Assembly (NCBI RefSeq): GCF_040549045.1
Contig: NZ_JBEWTB010000001.1
Location: 186,001 to 250,000 of the forward strand
DNA: 64,000 nucleotides
Reading direction: 5' to 3'
DNA from: Endozoicomonas sp. NE40
GTDB taxonomy: Bacteria; Pseudomonadota; Gammaproteobacteria; Pseudomonadales; Endozoicomonadaceae
Each line of letters starts with the position of its first letter. The stretch's first letter is position 1. The position numbers were made by a program, and so were the translations under genes. The notes beneath the pieces are model-generated. The model was not told the origin of the DNA and did no database searches. It worked only from the letters and a program-made list of their open reading frames with translations. This document shows positions 56,639 to 64,000 of the stretch, piece by piece.

Positions 56639-57529
56639 ATGCATGACCATTTAACCCAGCGACTGCATCAATTGCAGTTGTTCTGCAAGCACCGGGTTGA
56701 CCACCTGCTGACAGGGCAATATCGCTCGACTTTCAAAGGTCAGGGACTGGAATTTGATGAGGTCAGAGCGTACAGCCCGGGCGACGATGTTCGTACGATT
56801 GACTGGAACGTAACGGCTCGTAGTGGCGAAGTGCATATCAAGCGTTTCCATGAAGAGAGGGAAATCAACCTGATTTTAGTGGTCGATAATTCGCCCTCAT
56901 TCGTCTGGTCAAGTACCGACAATAAACGACAGACCGTTGCTGCAAAGCTGTGCGGTCTGTTAGGTATGTCGGCATTAAGCAGTAATGACCGGATCGGTTT
57001 GCTCAGGTTCAGTGACACAATGGACAGTTTTTTGCCGCCGGCCAGAGGCCGTAACCAGCTTATGCGCTGTTTGTCGTCTGTGCTGGAAGAGCCAAAAAAG
57101 GTTTCTAACACCTGCGTTACAGAGTCGCTGGATCACCTGAACCAGTTACAGCTGAAACGCTCAATCATTGTTGTGATTTCTGATTTCTTCATGGAAGGCT
57201 TTATGGAACATCTTGCCATGCTCAGCCATCACCATGAAGTCATAGCCATTGCTGTTGATGACCCCGGAGAGACATCACTGACCGGTGGCGGGCTGATGCA
57301 CCTGCGGGATGCCGAAACCGGAGAGGCCCAATGGCTCGACCTGGCTAACCGCTCTCTGCAAAAAGTATTTAACCGTCGTATGGATAAACGTTTAAAAGAT
57401 CGCGAACAGGCCTTTGCGCAATGGGGAGTGGATCTGGTTGTGCATCATGTGAACGATGACCCGGCGGAAACGCTACTGTCTTTCTTTCATGCCCGAAAAG
57501 AGAGGGTTGAAGGAGCAACCGGTGGCTAA
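56639..57529 (+). CDS. DUF58 domain protein
   Basis: A 296-aa cytosolic protein, with the hallmark DUF58 sequence: GQGLEFDEVRAYSPGDDVRT, IDWNVTARSGEVHIKRFHEE, and NLILVVDNSPSFVWSS, a degenerate MIDAS-like DxSxS. Partner of MoxR in Bat operons. It begins two bases after the moxR stop and ends overlapping the next start. Confidence 0.9.
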   Translation: MHDHLTQRLHQLQLFCKHRVDHLLTGQYRSTFKGQGLEFDEVRAYSPGDDVRTIDWNVTARSGEVHIKRFHEEREINLILVVDNSPSFVWSSTDNKRQTVAAKLCGLLGMSALSSNDRIGLLRFSDTMDSFLPPARGRNQLMRCLSSVLEEPKKVSNTCVTESLDHLNQLQLKRSIIVVISDFFMEGFMEHLAMLSHHHEVIAIAVDDPGETSLTGGGLMHLRDAETGEAQWLDLANRSLQKVFNRRMDKRLKDREQAFAQWGVDLVVHHVNDDPAETLLSFFHARKERVEGATGG

Positions 57530-58346
57530 ATCATTTTATACCACACTGTTTTCATCACTGCTGCTGGCCGGGCTGGCATTCTTCTGGATTGAACCGGCCC
57601 TGGCTATGGAGGATCAGGTAACGGTATCGCTGGAACCTTTTCCAGACACCATCACGGCGGGGGAGCAAATCGAGCTGGCCCTGACCGTTCGTTACGATGA
57701 ATACCTTGAAATTATCTTTGATCCTGAAGCCCAGGAATGGGGCGCAATGGAGTTGTTATCGAGTCAGGTTGCCCCGCTTCACTGGGTTGACGGCCTGTGG
57801 CAATACATCATTTATATGGATGTCACCTTCCTGCTGCCAGGGCAGCACCAGGTACCAGCCTTCAGTGTCGATGTATTCAAAGGCCCGGATCACTGGCAAT
57901 TGCACACGCAGCCCGGGACGGTAGGTGTCAGATCAACATTTAATGAGCTGCAGGTTAATGTGCAGAGCATTATAAGACTGGACGAGCCGGAACAGGCGAC
58001 AGCTCCCATGGCAAAGGCTACCATCTTCTGGCTGATAACGGCTCTGGCCGGTCTGGTATCCGTCCTCCTGGTCAGGTGCAGAAAGAAAATACAACAACGG
58101 CCTGCCATTCTCCCTTCTGCCGCAGATATTGCCAGACAGGCTCATGCCTCGGGTTTAACAGACTGGGATGGCTTACGGCAGTGGCTAATGGTGGCAACAG
58201 GGTCTGACCCGACCGGCAAGCTGACCACTGATGAACCCCTGCTGCATCGTTATCAATGGCTCAGGTTCAGTGAAAGCAGCTCACCGGAAGACGCTGTAGA
58301 GCAGTTTGTCGAATACTGTCACCAGTGTCAGGAGAAGTGGGGATGA
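57522..58346 (+). CDS. Membrane protein with DUF4381-like C-terminus
   Basis: GTG 57522 is behind AAGGAGCAACCG and overlaps the DUF58 stop. The 274-aa product has a signal sequence (FSSLLLAGLAFFWIEPALA), a periplasmic beta-rich domain (VSLEPFPDTITAGEQIELAL), one membrane helix (IFWLITALAGLVSVLLV, about 165-185), and a cytosolic tail (DIARQAHASGLTDWDGLRQW). Position between DUF58 and batA matches the DUF4381 gene of gammaproteobacterial operons. The extended periplasmic part resembles a BatD-type domain. Confidence 0.75.
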   Translation: MAKSFYTTLFSSLLLAGLAFFWIEPALAMEDQVTVSLEPFPDTITAGEQIELALTVRYDEYLEIIFDPEAQEWGAMELLSSQVAPLHWVDGLWQYIIYMDVTFLLPGQHQVPAFSVDVFKGPDHWQLHTQPGTVGVRSTFNELQVNVQSIIRLDEPEQATAPMAKATIFWLITALAGLVSVLLVRCRKKIQQRPAILPSAADIARQAHASGLTDWDGLRQWLMVATGSDPTGKLTTDEPLLHRYQWLRFSESSSPEDAVEQFVEYCHQCQEKWG

Positions 58347-59356
58347 GCTTTAAATACCCAATGCTGCTGTGGTTGCTGCTAACAATACCGCTGCTGGCCG
58401 TTTATCTGTGGCGCCGGAATAAACGACAGGGAATTAGTTATTCCCACCTGCCGCTGGTTGAGAACCTGCCGGTCAGCTATCGGCAGAAATGGATGTGGCT
58501 TACAACGGCACTGCCACTGCTGGCGCTGGCTGGCATGATAGTTATCCTGACTCAGCCCTACCGTGAGGTTTCCGAACTGTCGGAACAGCAGGAAGGCATT
58601 GCCATCGCCATCGTACTCGACGTCTCTTCCTCCATGAATATCAGTATGGAGATGAACGGTAAACGCAGCAATCGAATGGCAGTGGCAAAAGACGTGCTGG
58701 AGGCGTTCATTATCGGTGATGATGATCAGCTGAAAGGGCGCAATGCTGACCTGATCTCCCTGATTTCGTTTGCCCGTTACCCCAGGGTGATAAGCCCTCT
58801 GACGGACTCCCACGATGCTCTGGTTGCCATGGCACGTCATGTTCAGCCACCGGTTCGTCTTGATGAAGACGGTACGGCAATAGGCGATGCCACGGCCCTG
58901 GCTGCTGCCCAGCTCAGGGAATATGAAAAAAGCCAGGGAGAGGATCAGGAAGTCAGGAGCAAGGTCATCATTATGATTACCGATGGTGAAAACAATGCAG
59001 GCCAGTACTCGCCCATGATGGCTGCAGCCCTGGCAGAAGAATGGGGCATTAAGATCTACACCATTTTTATTGGCACCCAACCAGAAGACATGCTCGATGA
59101 TGACAATGAAGAAGTGCGGGTCGACTGGGTACTGAAGGCTATGGCTGAAACGACGGGGGGCGTTTATAAACGCGCGTATGACTATGAGTCGCTGGTCGCC
59201 GGATATCAGGCCATTAACGAGCTGGAAACCTCTAAATTGCAGACCGTTGTCTTTACCGACCGGGTACCTGCCTATCAGCCTTTCGCCCTGATGGCTCTGC
59301 TGTTTCTGATGTTGTCTGTGTTGCTGAGCGCGACCTGGTTAAGGAGGCTGGGATGA
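58343..59356 (+). CDS. batA: BatA-like VWA-domain membrane protein
   Basis: ATG 58343 overlaps the previous stop (ATGA); 337 aa. N-terminal membrane helix(es) (MLLWLLLTIPLLAVYLWRRN), then a VWA domain with intact MIDAS DVSSSM, TDG in MITDGENNAGQYSPMM, and C-terminal helix FALMALLFLMLSVLLSATWL. It is anchored in the inner membrane with BatB. Aerotolerance/stress role is known from the Bacteroides and Leptospira literature, not from this sequence. Confidence 0.88.
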   Translation: MSFKYPMLLWLLLTIPLLAVYLWRRNKRQGISYSHLPLVENLPVSYRQKWMWLTTALPLLALAGMIVILTQPYREVSELSEQQEGIAIAIVLDVSSSMNISMEMNGKRSNRMAVAKDVLEAFIIGDDDQLKGRNADLISLISFARYPRVISPLTDSHDALVAMARHVQPPVRLDEDGTAIGDATALAAAQLREYEKSQGEDQEVRSKVIIMITDGENNAGQYSPMMAAALAEEWGIKIYTIFIGTQPEDMLDDDNEEVRVDWVLKAMAETTGGVYKRAYDYESLVAGYQAINELETSKLQTVVFTDRVPAYQPFALMALLFLMLSVLLSATWLRRLG

Positions 59357-61093
59357 ACCAACTGACATTACTTGCACCCCAGTGGCTCTGGCTGCTGGTT
59401 TTGGTGCCGGTCTCTTGTTGTCTGGCGTTCTACCAGCACCAGAAAAGCAGGCGTGACCTGAAGAAACTCAGTTCAGCCCTGTCGCTGCCAACCATTAACC
59501 GACGATTCGGGGCGATGCTGCTTGCTATTGCGCTGGTATCCCTGTCTTTATCCCGTCCGGCATGGAACCCCCGGCCTGTGGGAATACAGGACCAGGGACG
59601 TGACATTGTTTTCCTGCTGGACGTATCCCGGTCCATGCTGGCAGAAGATGCCCGCCCTAACCGTCTGGAAGTGGCCCGGGCCGCTATAAAACGAGTGGTT
59701 AACCTGCCATCCAACGACCGGTTCGGGCTGGTCGCCTTTGCCGGTGAGGCTTCGATCAGGTCGCCTGTCACCCGGGACCGTGTCTTTCTGAATACCTTGC
59801 TCGATAGCATTGGCCCGGGCAGTGTTGCCACAGGCGGGACCCATATCGGGGATGCCCTGATGATGGTACTTAACAATATGGTCGATGCTGGCAGTACAGA
59901 CGACAATGCACCGGAAGCGGTGGATATTATCCTGATCACTGATGGTGAAGATATGGGTGATGAGCCGGTTGAGGCCATGGCGTTGCTGAACCGGCTGGGC
60001 GTTAGATTGATGGTCATTGGCCTGGGTGACAGCCAGTTTGGTGCCAGAATTCCTAACCGCGACGGCACTGGCTGGACACTGGACGAGGGACGTGAGCACT
60101 GGTCCCGACTGGACGACAATCGTCTTCAGTCTCTGGCGCAGCGGGCTGAGCAGGGTATTTACTTCCCGATTGGCACCACCTGGCTGGACCTGTCGGCACT
60201 GCTCGGTCAGATGCAGGCCATGTGGCCGGCAAACAGCAGGGATCAGGGAGAGGTGATGAAATATGTTGAAGGTTACCCTTACCTGATAACCATCGCTATC
60301 TCCATGCTGCTGATTTTCCTGATGCAGAAGCCTGCACTGGTGAAGCATTCGGCTGCGCTGTCATGCCTGTTACTGCTGATGGTTAATATGGCACATGCCG
60401 ACACACCGGAAACCGTACACGACCTGGAACAGCAGGCTGTTGCCCTGACAGAACAGCGAAACTATACAGAGGCAGCCAATACCTATCGCAGAATGGCAAA
60501 TCTTGCCGACGACCAGCATACGACGGTGACTGCCAATTACAACCTTGCCACTACGCTGATTTTTCTTGCCAACCAGAGTCTTGACGCGGCAATGGGGCTT
60601 GATTTTATCGACGGCATAGAGGATGAGGGAGAGTTTATTGATCCGGAGGTTTACCTGAGTGAAGCCCGGCATGTACTGCGTGCCATCCTGCTTACCGATC
60701 CGAGCCACGAAGCCAGCCGGAGGAATCTGGAATGGCTGGCCCGGGAACAGTCTGGCATGGATGAAGACCTGGTCAGTACCTTTAAACAGGATGAAGAGTT
60801 TATCGAGCAGGAGCAGATGCAGGATGCTGAGTCCAACATGCAGGGTGAGGATACTGACGAGGCCGATGAAGGCAGCGGCGATTCCGACCAGGAAGGGGAG
60901 GACGCCGCAGAGGACGGCCGCGGCAGTCAGGGCGACCCCAATTTCGGTGATCTGGATACGATGTTTAGCGACATGATGGAGTCGACTCCGTCAGCCAGCC
61001 TCTGTCGACATTATGGATCAGGCCCGGACACTTGAGGGCAAACTGCAACAACTGGATCAGCAACGTCAGAATGCTGTTGACCGGGACTGGTAA
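59353..61093 (+). CDS. batB: BatB-like VWA and TPR protein (BatB/BatC fusion), 3' frameshift
   Basis: VWA domain with MIDAS DVSRSM, TDGED, membrane helices at both sides, then TPR-like repeats (ALTEQRNYTEAANTYRRMAN) and an acidic tail (GEDTDEADEGSGDSDQEGED). The uninterrupted frame ends at 61035 with an atypical tail (SLCRHYGSGPDT). One extra base near 60995-61005 hides the expected end SVDIMDQARTLEGKLQQLDQ...DRDW, which would stop at 61093, six bases before batD. Total length 1741 nt equals 580 codons plus one base. Confidence 0.85.
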
Positions 61094-61098
61094 TCGTT

Positions 61099-62937
61099 AT
61101 GTTTATGAAACGTTTTTTAAAGCAACCGATGGTCGGTCTGCTGTTGCTGCTGGTGCTTCCGGCAGCCTTTGCCAGCAGTGCCGCTAATGACTGGCAGCTT
61201 GTGCTGGAAAAACCGGAAGGCAAAATGTGGCAGGGACAGTCTGCAGAATTCCTTATTCTTGCCCTGAATCCGCCAGCCGGGAAGATGGAGCTGGAGATTG
61301 CGGACACTGCTGATTTTGCCGTTGCCACGCGGTCGGCGGTGCGACTGGAGCGCAACAATCAGCCTGCCCTGGCTTTTCCTGTGAGGCTAACCCCGTTGAA
61401 AGCCGGTGAGCTGACGTTACCCGTCTTCACCCTGGGCAGTCACCAGACCGGCAGTTCTGAAAGCGTCACCGTTTCCACGCCTGTGGAAACCGACGATATG
61501 AGCATTCATGTCAGCTTCGATACAGACAGCGTTTATCTGGGGCAGACCCTGAGTGTGAATTTTGAATGGATCACCTCTATTCATCCGAATGCGCTGCAAG
61601 CGGTTAACATTCTGCTGCCGGTGTTTGAGCACGCCGACATTCTGCCGGTTGAACCCTGGGATGCTTTTGTCTCATCTGACCAGAACGCCATCGGCCTGCC
61701 GGTTGGCAGCCGTCGTATTATTGCACGCTGGCATCGTATGGGCGGCGATCGCTTCCGCATTCATTTTCATTACAAGGTGCAGCCTCAGAAGGCAGGTGTT
61801 TTTGAACTGCCTCCTGCCCTGTTGCTGGCCAGTGCGGACCCCGTACTGATGAGAAACAGCCCTCAGGATTTCAGGGGCTCACGGCTTCCTGCTCATTTTG
61901 ACAACAACTTCTTCCAGGCGGAACGAGGCGTAACCCGTGAGCCCCCTGTTCGGCTGATGACCAGAGCGGAACCTCTGCGATTTGAAGTTAAGTCTTTACC
62001 TTCGGAAGTACCTGAAAACTTTTCAGGCATGATTGGTCGCCCGGACATTATTGTTGCTGCCGAACCGGATGAAGTGCATCAGGGCGAACCCATGCAATTA
62101 CGCTTTGAGATTACGCACCCAGACCCTGAGGTAGCCAGACTGCCCGAACTGCATACGATGACAGCGTTCACCAACAGCTTCGATGTCCCGGCAGATATCG
62201 GGCCGGGAACCTACGAAAATGGTGTAAAAATCGTACGACAGAGTCTGTTTCCGGGAAATGCTGATACAACGGAAATTCCCTCTGTGATCTTCAGTTATTT
62301 TGACCCGGAAACCGGGCATTTCCACAACTACACCACACCGTCAATTCCCCTGACCGTGATGCCTGTCGAGCGGTTTAACGTCAGTACCAGCGCGCTGTCT
62401 GACGATATGGAACTGAGAAACCCGGTTAAACCTGACCAGAGTGGCATCTGGTCACATAACTGGTCGCAAGAACTGGTCAGCCAGGCTCATGAAAAAAACC
62501 GGTTCCGGGCGTTATTTCTGTTTGCTTTGCTGGTCTCACCGCCCGGACTGATTGTGTTCGGTGCTCTATCGACTATTCAGGAAAAGTGGAAAGCCTGTCG
62601 TGGCGACAGTGCAATTACACAGCTGTGTGATGAGCTGAAAACAGGCAGTGACCCCCTGGCTCCGCTGAGTGCATACTTTTATCGTCGTATAGCGCTGCCA
62701 CCGTCGAAACTCAATAGCCAGGCTCTGGCCGTTGCACTGTCACAGTCGGGTATCAGCGATGCTTTGAATCAGGAGGTCTGTCAGTGGCTGGATCAATATC
62801 AACAGGATTATGCCTCCCGGACTAACGACACTCAGCCTGCATCAGCCCGGCATGAAGCACTTGCCGGTCTGATGCAGCGCCTTGATAAAGCCCTGCCCGG
62901 TGACAGAGTGCCAGCAGCCAAAGGAGTACGGTCATGA
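61099..62937 (+). CDS. batD: BatD-like oxygen-tolerance protein
   Basis: A 612-aa protein with signal peptide (MVGLLLLLVLPAAFASSAA) and repeated beta-sandwich segments (WQLVLEKPEGKMWQGQSAEF, DSVYLGQTLSVNFEW, DEVHQGEPMQLRFEITHPDP), the BatD layout of periplasmic Ig-like domains. A membrane helix near 475-495 (ALFLFALLVSPPGLIVFG) is followed by a cytosolic tail. The next gene's ATG overlaps by four bases. Confidence 0.85.
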   Translation: MFMKRFLKQPMVGLLLLLVLPAAFASSAANDWQLVLEKPEGKMWQGQSAEFLILALNPPAGKMELEIADTADFAVATRSAVRLERNNQPALAFPVRLTPLKAGELTLPVFTLGSHQTGSSESVTVSTPVETDDMSIHVSFDTDSVYLGQTLSVNFEWITSIHPNALQAVNILLPVFEHADILPVEPWDAFVSSDQNAIGLPVGSRRIIARWHRMGGDRFRIHFHYKVQPQKAGVFELPPALLLASADPVLMRNSPQDFRGSRLPAHFDNNFFQAERGVTREPPVRLMTRAEPLRFEVKSLPSEVPENFSGMIGRPDIIVAAEPDEVHQGEPMQLRFEITHPDPEVARLPELHTMTAFTNSFDVPADIGPGTYENGVKIVRQSLFPGNADTTEIPSVIFSYFDPETGHFHNYTTPSIPLTVMPVERFNVSTSALSDDMELRNPVKPDQSGIWSHNWSQELVSQAHEKNRFRALFLFALLVSPPGLIVFGALSTIQEKWKACRGDSAITQLCDELKTGSDPLAPLSAYFYRRIALPPSKLNSQALAVALSQSGISDALNQEVCQWLDQYQQDYASRTNDTQPASARHEALAGLMQRLDKALPGDRVPAAKGVRS

Positions 62938-63734
62938 AACAGTTTTTACTATTCACCCTGATGCTGTTGTCATTGCCTGGTATCAGCCAGGCAGAAGCCA
63001 CTGACCTGGATGGCCAGTTGCAGGCATTGAGAAAGGAACACAAGCAGGCATTGCAGTTGAGCCAGAGTTATCCACACAGGGCTCGTAAAGCCCACACGCT
63101 GATGGCGGGTAAACAACGGGCTTTGTGGAATGTTGATGGCATTAACCAGGCGATTCTGGCTTACAACATTGGCAGCAGCTGGTTCCTTGCAGATCGCTAT
63201 GGGGAAAGCATTCTCTGGTATCGTCGTGCGGAAGAGCTTGGCTATAACAGTAATGAGCTGACGCACAATCTCAAATACGCCCGTACACAGAGGCTCGACA
63301 GTTTGCCTGACAGCTTTGGCAACCCATGGCTGGCAACAGCCCACCAGATAGCCAGCTCCGACACCTGGCTGTTTTTCTCCTTAGTCGTTTATCTGGTGTT
63401 CTGGTGGCTGGTGTGGGGCTATATCCGTTCTGACCGAACGGAGAAGAGTCGCATTATCATCGCAGGTAGCATTATGCTGCTGACCACTGTGCTGACCGTT
63501 TTCAAGATCAACTATACGCCGGCAGTCAGTACAGGAGTCATCACGGCAATGGACGTCACTGCCCGTAAAGGCCCCGGCATAGTCTATGCCCCTGCTTTCA
63601 CCAATCCGCTGAATCAGGGAACCGAGTTTATTTTGCTACAGGAATCGGAGAACTGGCAGGAGGTGCTGTTAAGTAATGGTACAAAAGCCTGGCTGCCGAA
63701 GCGTGCAGCAACTGCGATCAGGAAGGACAGTTAA
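62934..63734 (+). CDS. BatE-like TPR/SH3 membrane protein
   Basis: A 266-aa protein: signal peptide (MKQFLLFTLMLLSLPGISQA), TPR-like unit (AILAYNIGSSWFLADRYGES and ILWYRRAEELGYNSNELTHN), two membrane helices (about 140-158 and 170-187), and a C-terminal SH3-like domain (ARKGPGIVYAPAFTN...GTKAWLPK). This fits BatE of aerotolerance operons. Last gene before a terminator. Confidence 0.8.
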   Translation: MKQFLLFTLMLLSLPGISQAEATDLDGQLQALRKEHKQALQLSQSYPHRARKAHTLMAGKQRALWNVDGINQAILAYNIGSSWFLADRYGESILWYRRAEELGYNSNELTHNLKYARTQRLDSLPDSFGNPWLATAHQIASSDTWLFFSLVVYLVFWWLVWGYIRSDRTEKSRIIIAGSIMLLTTVLTVFKINYTPAVSTGVITAMDVTARKGPGIVYAPAFTNPLNQGTEFILLQESENWQEVLLSNGTKAWLPKRAATAIRKDS

Positions 63735-63746
63735 CGTTATGCCATC

Positions 63747-63787
63747 CTCACCCCCGGAACTGTGCATGGGGGTGGGGGAGCTTTTCC
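63747..63787 (+). terminator. Terminator of the Bat operon
   Basis: CCTCACCCCC and GGGGGTGGGG form a 10-bp stem with one G-T pair, followed by GAGCTTTT. The rest to 64000 shows no gene. Confidence 0.65.
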
Positions 63788-64000
63788 ACATGCTTTCTGA
63801 AATACCTTTCTTCACTGCATGTTTATTATTTGTACAAACATCTGTTACCGTATTTGTTGACTTTGCTGATTCGGATTTCAGACTTATCAAAGTCGGCTTC
63901 TGAGTTGTATTTAAAAATAAGCTGTAGCCATTCGATAATGGCTCTGAGTACTCGTCACTATGGAATCTAATATTTCTGGCTTATCAGGCAGGTGATATGA

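Noticed and set aside
59430..60348. Long open frames of 229 and 266 codons on the minus strand opposite batB
   Set aside because: They are antisense to a clear VWA gene with conserved MIDAS residues, have no domain and no start context.

Overview
The window looks like a chromosomal stretch of a host-associated marine gammaproteobacterium, most like Endozoicomonas. This assignment is an inference from gene content: many secreted or effector-like proteins with eukaryotic-type domains, a GalNAc (aga-type) phosphotransferase locus, a gammaproteobacterial Bat/MoxR operon, and abundant decayed insertion sequences. No rRNA, tRNA or CRISPR array was recognised.

Region 1 (1-26.5 kb) is accessory DNA. 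A divergent two-gene module occurs twice, at 726-8238 and 19105-26327: a very large helical-repeat protein of 1745 or 1793 aa on the minus strand, and a secreted protein of about 530 aa on the plus strand. Both copies end inside halves of an ISL3-type transposase. Copy A also carries an ISKra4-type remnant and a 158-bp MITE whose 9-bp target duplication is proved by the empty site in copy B. Between the copies lies a minus-strand run of mostly exported proteins: a Pro-rich one, one with an HExxH motif, two large unknown ones, one ending in a J-domain, and one ending in a HAD-type phosphatase domain.

Region 2 (26.5-38.8 kb) is an N-acetylgalactosamine utilisation locus. Minus strand: kbaZ, agaS, agaV, agaF, agaA/nagA, kbaY, with agaR separate. 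Plus strand: a KdgM-type porin, agaW, agaE, and a frameshifted GH20 hexosaminidase lipoprotein with CBM32-like and ricin-like domains. Hexosaminidase and porin would release and admit the sugar, the EIIABCD permease phosphorylates it, and AgaA, AgaS and KbaYZ break it down. Helically phased CTTTC/GAAAG motifs upstream are candidate AgaR operators.

Region 3 (39-49.3 kb) holds the most striking genes: a 296-aa protein with two bZIP-like domains in exact bZIP register plus nuclear-localisation-like basic runs; a 1109-aa exported protein with a RING1-IBR-RING2 (RBR) ubiquitin-ligase signature plus a further RING; and a 1070-aa protein with helical repeats, an NLS-like segment and a coiled coil built from seven exact 42-bp repeats. 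The bZIP and coiled-coil genes share a conserved upstream block. Host-directed roles are inferred, not shown.

Region 4 (49.5-54.7 kb) has an ABC-F ATPase with a methyltransferase, then a graveyard of Tn3-type transposase pieces, a sulfatase fragment, a second MITE and a hexapeptide acyltransferase.

Region 5 (54.7-64 kb) has a Spy-like periplasmic protein and a complete moxR-DUF58-DUF4381-batA-batB-batD-batE-like operon with tightly overlapping genes. batB shows a 3'-terminal frameshift.
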